Shown: positions 23,614 through 33,565, counted from the stretch's first letter. The stretch: DNA of 64,000 bases from Virgibacillus_R byunsanensis (GCF_042675965.1 NZ_JBHTKJ010000023.1:1-64000), one strand, 5' to 3'. Translations and numbers: made by a program. Notes: a model not told the origin generated them from the sequence alone.

Positions 23614-26415
23614 TTAAAACCACTTTTCTGCCTTTTCTATTAGCTGTTGGGTGGAATCGTGTGTGATTGGAACATTTGGTATGGAATCAATAAAGTATTT
23701 GCCATAACGTGCTTTAATGATACGAGCATCACATACAAAGACAATACCACGATCGCTAGATGATCGAATTAGCCTGCCAAATCCTTGCTTAAATCTTATT
23801 ACAGCATTTGGTAATGATAATTCCATAAAAGCATTTTTTCCTTTTTGTTTTAAATAACTCGATTTAGCCTCGTATATCGGGTGATTTGGTGGCTGAAAAG
23901 GAAGTCTTACGATCATTAAACAAGATAAGTCCTCACCAGGTATATCGACACCCTCCCAAAAGGAACTTGTCCCTAATAAAATGGATTGGTCAAATGTTTG
24001 AAAGTTTTTCTTCAGTCTTGCACGACTTCCACTGGATATTCCTTGCGCTATTAACATATAGCTGTTGATGTCAATCGTTTCCTTTAAAAGTGTATATGAT
24101 TTACGAAGCATTTCATAGGAAGTAAAAAGTACAAGCATTCTCCCTTTGGTTACTTCAGCTAAAGATAAGATTGCTTCACAAACAGAATAAATAAAATCAT
24201 CCATATTTCCATACTTAATATCTGGAAAGTCATTAGGCACCATAAGTTGTACCTGGTTTTCATACGAAAATGGTGAATTAATCTTCATGGTTACTACATT
24301 TTCTGATTGTAGACCGAGACGATCTTGTATAAAAGAAAAAGAGCTTTTCATTGTCAATGTGGCACTAGTTAAAATTACACTCTTCTTTTTTGCAAAAAAA
24401 TCTTCATGGAGAAAGTCCGAAATATCAGTTGGTTCACTGTATAAATAAACAGCATTTCTCGCACCACTTGCCTCAATTTCGATCCATTTAACCTCCGTCT
24501 TTGGTGTTTCCATTATAAACAATTTTTCAACACGATCAATTAGTGATTGAAGTTGATTCATACAATTTAATATATCTTCATTATCAAATCTGTCATAATG
24601 CTCCATTTTCTCCAGATACTCTTTAAAATTGGACAGCATATGAATTAGATCCCTAAGGAAAAACGTTAGTCTCGTAGCCATTTCAACCACTGTATTCCAT
24701 TTAGCTGAATTCTCTTTACCTAAGTCAAACCGATATTGTATTCTACCGATGTCACTTAATGATTTGTCATTTTTGTGCTGCGTATAAACATATTGAAATA
24801 TTGTTCGAAATAAGTCATCAGTCTCATGTTTTGTTATTCCATACATATCATTCCATTTTTCAAGTAACGGGTGATTTTCATCTACACTATACTTCTTGAT
24901 CAACTTACCTATAAAATTATCTTCTTCAATGGTACCAATCTGGTTAAGACTGTATTGTAAAGTTACATAATCTAATTTTAAGCCATAATGTTTAGATGCG
25001 GTTTCTTCTAAATGATGTGCCTCATCAACAATTGCTTTTTCGTACGCTGGCAAGAACTGATAGTCGTTAAACATGTCTGTACAGAGTAGAGCATGATTTG
25101 TAATTACTACATTTGCTTGTTGTGCTTTTTTCCTTGCTTTTTGATAAAAAGAACGGGAAAACCACGGTGAGTGTGGATCCATTATACCTTCTGAATCTGT
25201 AGAAATCTTTTTATAAAACAGATAACCACTTGAAGGTAACTGAATCTCATCAATATCCCCTGTCTCGGTTTCGGTAAGCCAAACTAAAATCATAGCCTTC
25301 GTTAGTATAACATCGTAATTTTCCTGTTGCTCAGATGCTAATTCATGAGCAAATTTTTCAAGGCTAATATAGTGCTGCTTCCCTTTTAATAACGCTACTT
25401 TAAACGGAATTGACACTAACTTACTTATTAATGGTATTTCTTCTTCTAATAATTGAGATTGTAATTGAGTTGTATAGGTGCTTATTATAATCCGCTTCTG
25501 TGTCAAAGCAGCTTCATAAATTGCAGGAATTAAATAAGCGAGTGATTTTCCTGTACCAGTTTCTGCCTCGATTAAAGCGTGGGATTTAGATTGAAATGCA
25601 TCATATATAGTCTCTGACATTTCCCTCTGCCCACTGCGTTTTTCATAGTTGTCCATAAATTGGTGCATACTGCCATTTGTTTCATAGATGTCATCTAAGT
25701 AAATTCCAAAAGGCGTTTCAATTTCATCCTCTGTGACAGAATGGTCGACCATTTTCTTATACGCTAATCCACCATATGTATCCATATCGTCACGTTTCTG
25801 TAATGAAAAAGCTAAAGCATGGTGCCTTTCATCAAGTAAATGACTTAAATCAGACTTAAGTGATTTTTCTAAATGAAGTAAATGGCTGACTGTTTCAAAT
25901 GGTAACTGATTTATTTTTTGTTTCATTTTTAAAAATAGTTTTGCAGTTACAAACGCATCAGACAATGCTCGATGAGGGTCTGAATGATGTATATCCAAGT
26001 ATTCTGTTAATTGCCCCAACTTAAAGCTTGGAGATTGGGGGTAGAGTATTCGAGCAAGTTCTACTGTATCAATTACCGGATTTGTTAATCTTTCCATCCC
26101 TAATCCAGCAAATTCTTCATTTATAAATCCTAAATCAAACGGAACATTATGTGCTATTAGGTAACTATCTTTACACATTTCAGCAATGTCACTTGCTTGT
26201 TCATGAAAAGTCGGTGCATAGGCCACATCCTCATCATGAATTCCTGTCAGATTAGATATAAAAGGCGGAATGGGCTGATTAGGATTAAGTAGGGTGGAGA
26301 ATTCATCGACAATAACATCATCTTCAATAATCACTAAACCAACTTCAATAATCTTATCACTTTTTGCCGGGGAATGCCCTGTAGTTTCCAAATCAATTAC
26401 AACATATTTGTCCAT
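23614..26415 (-). CDS. dinG: DinG-family exonuclease/helicase-like protein
   Basis: A 933-residue protein with an N-terminal DEDDh 3'-5' exonuclease domain (about 1-165: VIDLETTG with D8/E10, AHNVPFD, HRALSDAF). A superfamily 2 helicase domain follows, with Walker A ETGTGKS and a DEAHH box. Bacillus-type DinG carries this exonuclease and lacks the iron-sulfur cysteines of the E. coli helicase; B. subtilis DinG is reported to act mainly as an exonuclease. AGGTGG precedes the ATG. Follows the pan operon, as in B. subtilis. Confidence 0.94.
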   Translation of the reverse strand: MDKYVVIDLETTGHSPAKSDKIIEVGLVIIEDDVIVDEFSTLLNPNQPIPPFISNLTGIHDEDVAYAPTFHEQASDIAEMCKDSYLIAHNVPFDLGFINEEFAGLGMERLTNPVIDTVELARILYPQSPSFKLGQLTEYLDIHHSDPHRALSDAFVTAKLFLKMKQKINQLPFETVSHLLHLEKSLKSDLSHLLDERHHALAFSLQKRDDMDTYGGLAYKKMVDHSVTEDEIETPFGIYLDDIYETNGSMHQFMDNYEKRSGQREMSETIYDAFQSKSHALIEAETGTGKSLAYLIPAIYEAALTQKRIIISTYTTQLQSQLLEEEIPLISKLVSIPFKVALLKGKQHYISLEKFAHELASEQQENYDVILTKAMILVWLTETETGDIDEIQLPSSGYLFYKKISTDSEGIMDPHSPWFSRSFYQKARKKAQQANVVITNHALLCTDMFNDYQFLPAYEKAIVDEAHHLEETASKHYGLKLDYVTLQYSLNQIGTIEEDNFIGKLIKKYSVDENHPLLEKWNDMYGITKHETDDLFRTIFQYVYTQHKNDKSLSDIGRIQYRFDLGKENSAKWNTVVEMATRLTFFLRDLIHMLSNFKEYLEKMEHYDRFDNEDILNCMNQLQSLIDRVEKLFIMETPKTEVKWIEIEASGARNAVYLYSEPTDISDFLHEDFFAKKKSVILTSATLTMKSSFSFIQDRLGLQSENVVTMKINSPFSYENQVQLMVPNDFPDIKYGNMDDFIYSVCEAILSLAEVTKGRMLVLFTSYEMLRKSYTLLKETIDINSYMLIAQGISSGSRARLKKNFQTFDQSILLGTSSFWEGVDIPGEDLSCLMIVRLPFQPPNHPIYEAKSSYLKQKGKNAFMELSLPNAVIRFKQGFGRLIRSSSDRGIVFVCDARIIKARYGKYFIDSIPNVPITHDSTQQLIEKAEKWF

Positions 26416-26458
26416 TGTTCCACCTTACTCTCTATAATAAGTAAATGTATTATAAAAG

Positions 26459-26488
26459 AAAAAACCCTTATCAAAAATGATAAGAGTA
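26459..26488 (-). terminator. Terminator of the pan operon
   Basis: On the minus strand ACTCTTATCA, a short T loop, TGATAAGGG, then TTTTTTC. It lies 11 nt after the panD pseudogene stop. Confidence 0.85.
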
Positions 26489-26498
26489 TCACACCCGC

Positions 26499-26882
26499 CT
26501 ACATTTTAGTTAATGGAGGTTCCTGATCGATAAGTTGCTCGATTTCATTTTCTTCATTCATTATAGCAACTTTTGGTTTAAACGATGCTAACTCTTCATG
26601 GGAAACAGAAGCATAAGACACTACGATAACCGTATCTCCTTTTTAAACAAATCTTGCAGCTGCTCCATTTAAACATATAACTTTGGATCCTCTTTCACCA
26701 GGGATCACATAAGTTTCTAATCTTGCACCATTGTTATTATTTACTATTTGTACTTTCTCATGTGGTAAAATATCAACTTGTTCTAATATGTCCTAATCAA
26801 TCGCTACACTGCCGATATAATGTAAGTTTGCTTCTGTGACACGTGCATGGTGAAGTTTAGCTTTCATCATGGTGCGAAACAT
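26499..26882 (-). pseudogene. panD: Aspartate 1-decarboxylase, interrupted by two in-frame stops
   Basis: Reading 128 codons from ATG 26882 gives a full-length PanD (127 positions, as in B. subtilis) with the self-cleavage site G24-S25 in HYIGSVAID intact. The frame is broken at codon 30 (TAG, 26795-26793, in AID*DILEQ where Glu is normal). It is broken again at codon 80 (TAA, 26645-26643, in RFV*KGD where Gln is usual). No frameshift is present and the rest is well conserved. A GGGGGA ribosome-binding site precedes the ATG. PanD makes beta-alanine for pantothenate; panC and panB beside it are intact. Recent loss is the simplest reading. Confidence 0.92.
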
Positions 26883-26897
26883 ACTTACTTCCCCCAT

Positions 26898-27767
26898 TTA
26901 TATTTGTTTAATTAAATTTCCATATTCATCAAAAAGGAGGTTGTCGATTAACCTAGCACGATTAAAGTGTACTGCAACTGCTAATACTACAGGGCGATTG
27001 ACCACAGAAACGGGTTCTAACTGAGGATAACTTAATAATTCAACATAATCTATTCTGCCTGATGTATGATTATTAATCACATCCATAACCTCTTTTACAA
27101 TAATATCAGTATTTGTCTCTCCGTCAACTACTAATTTTCGGCCTTTATTTAATGCGCCATATAGCTGTGGAGCTTCCTGACGTTCCTTGTTTGTTAAATA
27201 AACATTTCTGCTACTTTTAGCCAGTCCATCTTTTTCTCTAGTTGTTGATACAGGAATTAATTCAATTGGAAAATTTAAGTCTTTAATTAGTGCATCAACC
27301 ACCGCAACTTGTTGAGCATCCTTCATACCAAAATAGGTTTTACTCGGTTGAATGATATGGAATAGCTTTGACAGAACTGTAATAACACCTTCAAAATGTC
27401 CTGGACGAGAACGGCCACATAATACATCTGCTCGATCTTCAATATTCATCGATATGATCAATGGTGTAGGATACATGTCTTGAATTTCTGGTAAAAATAA
27501 ATAATCTACACCTACCTGCTCTGCGACAGTCGTGTCTTGTTGTTCATCTCTTGGGTATTGTTCGAAATCCTCACTTGGACCGAATTGCAGTGGATTAACA
27601 AATATGCTGGTTACAACAATGTCATTTTCTTGCTTGGCCCTTTTCATTAGGTTCGTATGACCTTCATGAAAGAAACCCATTGTTGCAACAAAACCTATTT
27701 GTTTGTTTTGTCGGATAAGTTCTAACGATTTAAGTTGCATTTCCTGCAATGATCGAATAATTTCCAT
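26898..27767 (-). CDS. panC: Pantothenate synthetase
   Basis: A 289-residue enzyme joining pantoate and beta-alanine with ATP to give pantothenate. The HIGH-type motif is H34-E-G-H37 in MGFFHEGH (usually MGALHEGH). YFGMKDAQQ and the KSSRN loop are also conserved. It lies 15 nt before panD and 13 nt after panB in the pan operon. Because panD is interrupted, its beta-alanine may have to come from uptake or another route. Confidence 0.97.
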   Translation of the reverse strand: MEIIRSLQEMQLKSLELIRQNKQIGFVATMGFFHEGHTNLMKRAKQENDIVVTSIFVNPLQFGPSEDFEQYPRDEQQDTTVAEQVGVDYLFLPEIQDMYPTPLIISMNIEDRADVLCGRSRPGHFEGVITVLSKLFHIIQPSKTYFGMKDAQQVAVVDALIKDLNFPIELIPVSTTREKDGLAKSSRNVYLTNKERQEAPQLYGALNKGRKLVVDGETNTDIIVKEVMDVINNHTSGRIDYVELLSYPQLEPVSVVNRPVVLAVAVHFNRARLIDNLLFDEYGNLIKQI

Positions 27768-27780
27768 AATATCTCCCTAC

Positions 27781-28608
27781 TTAATCAGTTGGTAAAAAAT
27801 CAGCGTTTTTGATGGTAAAGGAATGTTCATCTTTTGGAAAAGATTCTTGCCTTACTTCAGAAACATATGACCTAATTCCTTCGATTCCAGTTGAATTATA
27901 ATCAGCATAGGTTTTAACGAATTTTGGTACACGGCTTACTCCGTATTGTAAAATATCATGATAGACCAATACTTGCCCATCACAATTTATACCAGCACCA
28001 ATTCCAATTGTTGGGATGGTTAATGCATTTGTTATGATGGATGCCAGTTCTTTTGGAACGCATTCCAATACAAGTGCGATGGCACCACGTTCGGCTATCG
28101 CTTTAGCATCCTGAAGTAGTTTTTCTGCTGCTTCTGAATCATTACCTTGGACTTTATAGCCACCTAATACATGAACAGATTGTGGAGTAAGTCCTAAGTG
28201 AGCAACTACAGGAATTCCAGCTTCACTTAGACGTTCTGTTAATAATAATGCCTCTGTAGATGCACCTTCTATCTTGATTGCCTGAGCATCCGTCTGTTGA
28301 AATATTTTTTGAGCATTAGCTAACGAATCTTCTAATGATATATGATACGACATAAATGGCATATCCACGACCATAAACGTATCCGGGGCACCACGCTTTA
28401 CCGCTTTTGCATGATGAACCATATCGTCTACTGTAACTTGAACAGTTGAGGCGTAACCTAAAACGACCATCCCTAATGAATCGCCAACTAAAATCATATC
28501 AACATCCGCTTCTTCGACTACTTTAGCAGAAGGGTAATCGTATGCAGTAATCATGGAGATCTTCTGTTTATTGTGCTTCATTTTCTGTAGATCTAACCTA
28601 CTCAACAT
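27781..28608 (-). CDS. panB: 3-methyl-2-oxobutanoate hydroxymethyltransferase
   Basis: A 275-residue (beta-alpha)8 enzyme of pantoate synthesis, transferring a hydroxymethyl group from 5,10-methylene-THF to ketoisovalerate. ITAYDYPSA at the start, VGDSLGMVVLGY (metal-binding Asp) and the GIGAG segment are diagnostic. Normal length. In the birA-panB-panC-panD order of B. subtilis. Confidence 0.97.
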   Translation of the reverse strand: MLSRLDLQKMKHNKQKISMITAYDYPSAKVVEEADVDMILVGDSLGMVVLGYASTVQVTVDDMVHHAKAVKRGAPDTFMVVDMPFMSYHISLEDSLANAQKIFQQTDAQAIKIEGASTEALLLTERLSEAGIPVVAHLGLTPQSVHVLGGYKVQGNDSEAAEKLLQDAKAIAERGAIALVLECVPKELASIITNALTIPTIGIGAGINCDGQVLVYHDILQYGVSRVPKFVKTYADYNSTGIEGIRSYVSEVRQESFPKDEHSFTIKNADFLPTD

Positions 28609-28623
28609 GGCTCTCTCTCCTTG

Positions 28624-29607
28624 TTAATTCCACTCAATTTCAGCAGAATATAATTTTTTTATTTCACCATCTTTAGTCGTTAATAATGCACCATCCTCAG
28701 CAATACCTAAGAATTTTCCTTTCCAACTCTCACGCATCGTTTTTATCGTGACTATTTCTCCAATCTTGTAGCCATAACGTTCCCAAATTACTTTGACATC
28801 TGAAAATCCATTCTCTATGTATTTCGAATAAGCATCTTCAAATTTAACTAAAATATGTTGAATAAGCTCTGTTATATTCCAACTATTGGTTGACTCTATT
28901 TGTAACGAGGTAGCTTTTCCCCTTAGATCCTCAGGAATTTCATCTACGTCTTGATTAACATTTATACCCATACCAATCACAACATATTGAATCTGGTCCT
29001 GTTCAGCCTGCATTTCTGTTAAAATACCAGCCGTTTTTTTATTATGTATAAAGATATCGTTAGGCCATTTAATTTTAGGTTCTAATGCAGTAAATTCTGC
29101 TAACGTCTCTGCTAATATAGTGGCAGACAATAACGTTAATTGTGGTGCAAGATGGGGTGGAATTTCTGGTTTCAGTACAATACTCATCCAGATACCCTTG
29201 CCCTTGGCTGAATGCCAAGAACGGTTCATCCTTCCCTTACCCTTGGTTTGCTCATCTGCTATTATTACTGTTCCATGTACTGCATCTTCTTGTACTGCTT
29301 GATGAGCTACTTGTTGTGTGGATGGTGTAACAGATTTATGAATAATTGTTTTACCAAGCCATTTTGTATTTAACCCCCATTGAAGTGTATTTGCACTTAG
29401 TTTGTCAGGGTATTCTAAAATTCGATAGCCTTTCTTGGAGACACCCTCAATGTTATATCCGTCCTTTTCGAGTTCTTTCATATGCTTCCATACAGCACTA
29501 CGGGATATGTTCAGTTTTTCAGACAGATTTTGGCCGGAAATATATTGTTCTTTAGCGTTTGCTAATAGTTCAATTAGTCTATTTCGGGTGGATTCCAATT
29601 TATCCAC
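28624..29607 (-). CDS. birA: Biotin--[acetyl-CoA-carboxylase] ligase / biotin repressor
   Basis: A 327-residue bifunctional protein. An N-terminal winged helix (about 1-62, SRSAVWKHM) serves biotin-operon repression. The ligase domain has GKGRMNRSW (123-131) and KWPND (180-184, catalytic Lys), followed by a C-terminal SH3-like domain. It activates biotin with ATP and attaches it to carboxylases. Its start overlaps the end of cca by 34 nt. The pan genes follow downstream. Confidence 0.96.
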   Translation of the reverse strand: MDKLESTRNRLIELLANAKEQYISGQNLSEKLNISRSAVWKHMKELEKDGYNIEGVSKKGYRILEYPDKLSANTLQWGLNTKWLGKTIIHKSVTPSTQQVAHQAVQEDAVHGTVIIADEQTKGKGRMNRSWHSAKGKGIWMSIVLKPEIPPHLAPQLTLLSATILAETLAEFTALEPKIKWPNDIFIHNKKTAGILTEMQAEQDQIQYVVIGMGINVNQDVDEIPEDLRGKATSLQIESTNSWNITELIQHILVKFEDAYSKYIENGFSDVKVIWERYGYKIGEIVTIKTMRESWKGKFLGIAEDGALLTTKDGEIKKLYSAEIEWN

Positions 29608-30779
29608 TCCTTTATCATCAATTTTTCATTCGTTACATTATCAAATACAACCTCTTTTTCAATTCGATCCAACAAATGTCCCACCCAAGGACCCTTTTTT
29701 GTATTAGGAAATAATTGATGAATATCATTTCCATCTAATGCCAAATCCTTCTTTGTTTGTATACAGAGCTGATCTTCAATTGAATCTATTTCATGACGAG
29801 AAATCTTAGATGGGCATGGTAACAACAAATTCTGTAATCGAATAAAACCATTATAATAATCATGATGTAAGCTATAGACTAGCCAGTTATCAAGACCATA
29901 CTTACGGTAATATGTAAGTGCATCTGCTAGCTGTAACGCTTCAATTCTTGTTTTATTAGAACATTTCCATTGCCGAATCCATTCCTGTATGCTCACTTCA
30001 GACTCTACATGATGAAATAAGGCAATTATTTCAGCAAACGAGTGTAATGGTTTAATAGGAGCCGGAATTCGTTCCACTATATATGGATATTCTATCATAA
30101 TTGGTAAATGTTTATATACATTTGTTTGTTTTAAATAGTCTATTCCCAGGTTAACAAAATCTCCGGCAAATAGCTTTACAATTTCATTTGCGATACGCTC
30201 CACAGCAAGATCTTTTATTTGGTGCTGTACTTGCTTTATATTGTCTAGTGTTTTATCTTCTATTACAAATCCTAATTGACTAGAAAAGCGAAGAGCGCGA
30301 ATAATGCGGAGTGCATCCTCTGTAAAACGCTCATAGCCATTCCCTACCGTGCGAATCAATTTATGTTTTATATCGTCTCTGCCATTAAACAAGTCAATTA
30401 TACTACCATCTTTATCCATTGCTAGTGCATTTATTGTAAAGTCTCTTCTTTTTAAATCTTGATCAATCGTTTGAATAAATTGTACATCGTCCGGGTGTCT
30501 TTTATCAGAGTAACTTCCATCAATTCGGAAGGTAGTAACTTCATAGGATTGCTTGTTGTGGCGAACGATTACCGTTCCATGGTCAATACCAACAGGAATC
30601 ACCTTTTGAAAAATTTCTTGTACCGCTTGTGGTTTAGCAGAAGTTGCAATATCTATGTCACCAATGGAACGATTCAACAGTAAATCACGAACACAGCCAC
30701 CCACAAAATAAGCCTGATGGCCATGGATTTCTAATTCTTCTATTATTGCTGTCGCTTCTTCAAAAGGATGGTTAAGCAT
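29574..30779 (-). CDS. cca: CCA-adding tRNA nucleotidyltransferase
   Basis: A 401-residue class II nucleotidyltransferase that adds CCA to tRNA 3' ends. Visible motifs: GGCVRDLLL, GDIDIATSA (metal-binding Asp pair) and RRDFTINALA. The frame is open a few codons further up, but GGTG lies just before ATG 30779 (MLNHPFEEA), so I start there. Lies between bshA (16 nt upstream) and birA (overlapping), as in B. subtilis. Confidence 0.95.
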   Translation of the reverse strand: MLNHPFEEATAIIEELEIHGHQAYFVGGCVRDLLLNRSIGDIDIATSAKPQAVQEIFQKVIPVGIDHGTVIVRHNKQSYEVTTFRIDGSYSDKRHPDDVQFIQTIDQDLKRRDFTINALAMDKDGSIIDLFNGRDDIKHKLIRTVGNGYERFTEDALRIIRALRFSSQLGFVIEDKTLDNIKQVQHQIKDLAVERIANEIVKLFAGDFVNLGIDYLKQTNVYKHLPIMIEYPYIVERIPAPIKPLHSFAEIIALFHHVESEVSIQEWIRQWKCSNKTRIEALQLADALTYYRKYGLDNWLVYSLHHDYYNGFIRLQNLLLPCPSKISRHEIDSIEDQLCIQTKKDLALDGNDIHQLFPNTKKGPWVGHLLDRIEKEVVFDNVTNEKLMIKEWINWNPPEID

Positions 30780-30795
30780 AATCATCACCAATTTC

Positions 30796-31926
30796 TTATT
30801 TAGAATGACTTATTACTCTATTATATAAATCCATATATTGGTTTACGATTTCTTGTGAGTGAAAATTCTTCCTAGCGTGTGTTAATGCATTTCTGGAAAA
30901 TTTCTCTAATAACGCTTCATTACCCAATAATTGAATAGCAAAAGAAGCCGCTTTGTCTGTTTCCCCTAATTCAACAATATATCCTGTTTCATTATGACGA
31001 ATTACTTCAGGAATTCCACCTACATTAGTTCCGATACAAGGTACTCGGCATGACATTGCTTCTAATAAAACTAATCCAAAGCTTTCTTTTTCAGACATAA
31101 GTAGTTTTAAGTCAGAAATAGATAGTAAATCACTAATATTCTTTTGCTTTCCTAAAAATAAAATACTATCCTGTAACCCAAGCTCTGAAACTAGTTGAAA
31201 CGCTTCTGCATATTCCGGCCCATCCCCTATCAAAAGAAGCTTTGTGTCGATCTGACTTTGAATTTTATTAAATGTATGTATAACATCAAAAATGCGTTTT
31301 ACTTTTCGAAAATTAGATATATGGATAATTACTTTTTCATTTGGTTCAATTCCATACTGCTCTTTAATAGTTGTTAATTCTTTCTTTTTGTATTCTTCTT
31401 CATTCACGAAATTATAGATAACGTGTATATCTTTGGTTATCCCTAACATGTCTTTTGTTTGGTCCACTAAACTTTTAGAGACAGCAGTAACTGCATCAGA
31501 CTGTTCAATTCCATGTTTAATCATTTTCTTAAAAGTATGATCAATACCCAAAACGGTAATATCCGTACCATGTAATGTCGTAACAATCTTTACATCATGT
31601 TCAGCTATGTCTCGAGCTAAAATAGCACATATAGCATGTGGCATTGCATAATGTACATGTAAAATATCAAGTTTTTCTCTATCGATTACCTCTGCCATCT
31701 TATTCGCTAATGCAAGATCATATGGTGGATATTGAAACACTGGATAATGATTTAATTCAACTTCATGATAATAGATCGAGGGATAAACCCGATTCAACCG
31801 AAACGGTAAACTTGAGGTTATGAAGTGAATTTCATTACCAAGCTCGGCCATTAACATTCCTAACTCAGTGGCAATAATCCCAGAACCACCCACTGTAGGA
31901 TAACAAGTAATACCTATTTTTTTCAT
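30796..31926 (-). CDS. bshA: Bacillithiol synthesis glycosyltransferase BshA
   Basis: A 376-residue GT4 glycosyltransferase that links GlcNAc from UDP-GlcNAc to L-malate, the first step of bacillithiol synthesis. The YPTVGGSGIIATELG start and the ESFGLVLLEAMSC...GIPEV donor-binding region are typical. Its ATG overlaps the mgsA stop by 4 nt. The deacetylase bshB1, which sits between mgsA and bshA in B. subtilis, is missing at this place. Confidence 0.95.
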   Translation of the reverse strand: MKKIGITCYPTVGGSGIIATELGMLMAELGNEIHFITSSLPFRLNRVYPSIYYHEVELNHYPVFQYPPYDLALANKMAEVIDREKLDILHVHYAMPHAICAILARDIAEHDVKIVTTLHGTDITVLGIDHTFKKMIKHGIEQSDAVTAVSKSLVDQTKDMLGITKDIHVIYNFVNEEEYKKKELTTIKEQYGIEPNEKVIIHISNFRKVKRIFDVIHTFNKIQSQIDTKLLLIGDGPEYAEAFQLVSELGLQDSILFLGKQKNISDLLSISDLKLLMSEKESFGLVLLEAMSCRVPCIGTNVGGIPEVIRHNETGYIVELGETDKAASFAIQLLGNEALLEKFSRNALTHARKNFHSQEIVNQYMDLYNRVISHSK

Positions 31927-32345
31927 TCGTTTGATTCCCTTTGTTTATTTTCTTTAACAATTTCTCTCCAATCGAAATCGCCACGCTCCAAGGCGCGAAT
32001 TACAATTTCTGCAGCAGCCAAATTCGTTGCTAATGGGATTAGATGTACATCACATAAACGCATAAGTGCACTTACATCAGGTTCATGAGGCTGAGCTGTT
32101 AATGGGTCGCGAAAAAAGATGACAACATCCATCTGATTATTTGCAATCATAGCACCTATTTGTTGATCTCCACCGAGTGGTCCTGACTGAAATCTATGAA
32201 TAGATAAACCAGTAGCCTCCGTTATTTTTTCCCCTGTAGTACCAGTTGCAAATAAGCGATGTTTTTCTAATACGTTTTTATATGCAATACTAAAACCAAT
32301 AATATCCTGCTTCTTTTTATCATGAGCAATAAGTGCAATGTTCAT
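31923..32345 (-). CDS. mgsA: Methylglyoxal synthase
   Basis: A 140-residue enzyme converting dihydroxyacetone phosphate to methylglyoxal and phosphate. TGTTGEKI, SGPLGGDQQIGAM and FFRDPLTAQPHEPD are the family signature, including the catalytic Asp residues. The frame is open to 32369, but GGGGGGC before ATG 32345 (MNIALIAHD) fixes the start. It overlaps bshA directly; bacillithiol takes part in methylglyoxal detoxification, a sensible pairing. Confidence 0.96.
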   Translation of the reverse strand: MNIALIAHDKKKQDIIGFSIAYKNVLEKHRLFATGTTGEKITEATGLSIHRFQSGPLGGDQQIGAMIANNQMDVVIFFRDPLTAQPHEPDVSALMRLCDVHLIPLATNLAAAEIVIRALERGDFDWREIVKENKQRESNE

Positions 32346-32375
32346 ATAAAGCCCCCCTGTAACTATCATTGTTAC

Positions 32376-33179
32376 TTAATTGATTGTCACTATGTTTTCA
32401 AGACCATAAACTAATTCATTCATATTCATTACTTCTTTTACAGCTAATTTAATACCATCCATAAATGAATCACGATTATATGAATCATGTTTTATGGTTA
32501 ATGATTGGCCCGGTCCACCAAAGATAACTTCCTGGTGAGCAACAAGACCTGGTAGGCGTACACTATGAATTTTCATTCCATCTATGTCAGAACCACGAGC
32601 ACCTGACATAGTCTCTTTCTCTTCTGGATGTCCTTGTTTTTTGTATTTTCTGGAGTCCATAATAAGCTCAGCAGTTTTTACAGCAGACCCAGAAGGAGCA
32701 TCCAGTTTTTTATCATGGTGTTTTTCAATAATTTCCACATCGGGGAAATAGGACGCTGCCAATTTCGCAAACTGCATCATTAGAATCGCACCAACAGCAA
32801 AATTAGGTGCAATTATACAACCAGTGTTCTGCAATGAAGCGAGATTTGACAATTCGTTTACTTGTTCAGTTGAAAATCCTGATGTTCCTACAACCGTACG
32901 TATTTGATTATCTAATGCTATTCTAGTGTGATTAAATCCAGCATCAGGTATTGTTAAATCTATAAAAACATCAGCATCAACTGTTTTAAAACATTCATTG
33001 GCATCATCAAATATTGGTACATTTAAATTGGGTAGCATCGTAATTTCCTTGCTTTGTTTACCATTGTTTTTACGATCAATACAAGCAACCAATTCAAAGG
33101 ATTCTTCCTCATTTATCATTTTAATTGCTTTTGAACCCATTCTTCCACGAGGTCCTGCTATTATTATTTTTATTGACAT
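32376..33179 (-). CDS. dapB: 4-hydroxy-tetrahydrodipicolinate reductase
   Basis: A 267-residue NAD(P)H enzyme of lysine and dipicolinate precursor synthesis. Nucleotide-binding AGPRGRMG at the N-terminus; catalytic region EKHHDKKLDAPSGSA. GTAGGAGGC precedes ATG 33179, giving the B. subtilis length; the upstream in-frame extension lies inside the end of ypjD and is not used. Order ypjD-dapB-mgsA is conserved. Confidence 0.96.
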   Translation of the reverse strand: MSIKIIIAGPRGRMGSKAIKMINEEESFELVACIDRKNNGKQSKEITMLPNLNVPIFDDANECFKTVDADVFIDLTIPDAGFNHTRIALDNQIRTVVGTSGFSTEQVNELSNLASLQNTGCIIAPNFAVGAILMMQFAKLAASYFPDVEIIEKHHDKKLDAPSGSAVKTAELIMDSRKYKKQGHPEEKETMSGARGSDIDGMKIHSVRLPGLVAHQEVIFGGPGQSLTIKHDSYNRDSFMDGIKLAVKEVMNMNELVYGLENIVTIN

Positions 33180-33220
33180 TGTTGTTTGCCTCCTACACGT
33201 ATGTAATCTATTTTCACATT

Positions 33221-33565
33221 CTAAGTTTGATCTTTTCTTGTCCACCTGTTTTTATCCCTGGTTTCGATCTTCGTTATCGATTTATCAAAAGCCTCAGATA
33301 AGTCTATATCTAAAGAATTAGCGAAGCAAGTAAGTACAAAGATTATGTCTCCTAGCTCATCTTCAATCGCTTTGTCCTTTTCCGTTTCTTTTTTTGGTTT
33401 CTCACCATAGTGATGATTAACTTCCCGAGCCATTTCTCCTAATTCCTCTGTTAATCTTGCCATCAAACTTAGTGGGGAAAAATATCCCTCTTCAAATTGA
33501 GATATATAAGTATCTACTCGTTTCTGAATATCCTGTGTGGTATATAGTGGTTTGTTAATTGACAT
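33221..33565 (-). CDS. ypjD: MazG-like nucleotide pyrophosphohydrolase YpjD
   Basis: A 114-residue, all-alpha NTP pyrophosphohydrolase domain. The metal-binding EELGEMAREV and EDELGDIIF motifs (EExxE and ExxD) are visible. A role in clearing non-canonical nucleotides is the family expectation and not proven here. GGGGGAAGTG before ATG 33565 sets the start. Divergent from ypjC. Confidence 0.9.
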   Translation of the reverse strand: MSINKPLYTTQDIQKRVDTYISQFEEGYFSPLSLMARLTEELGEMAREVNHHYGEKPKKETEKDKAIEDELGDIIFVLTCFANSLDIDLSEAFDKSITKIETRDKNRWTRKDQT

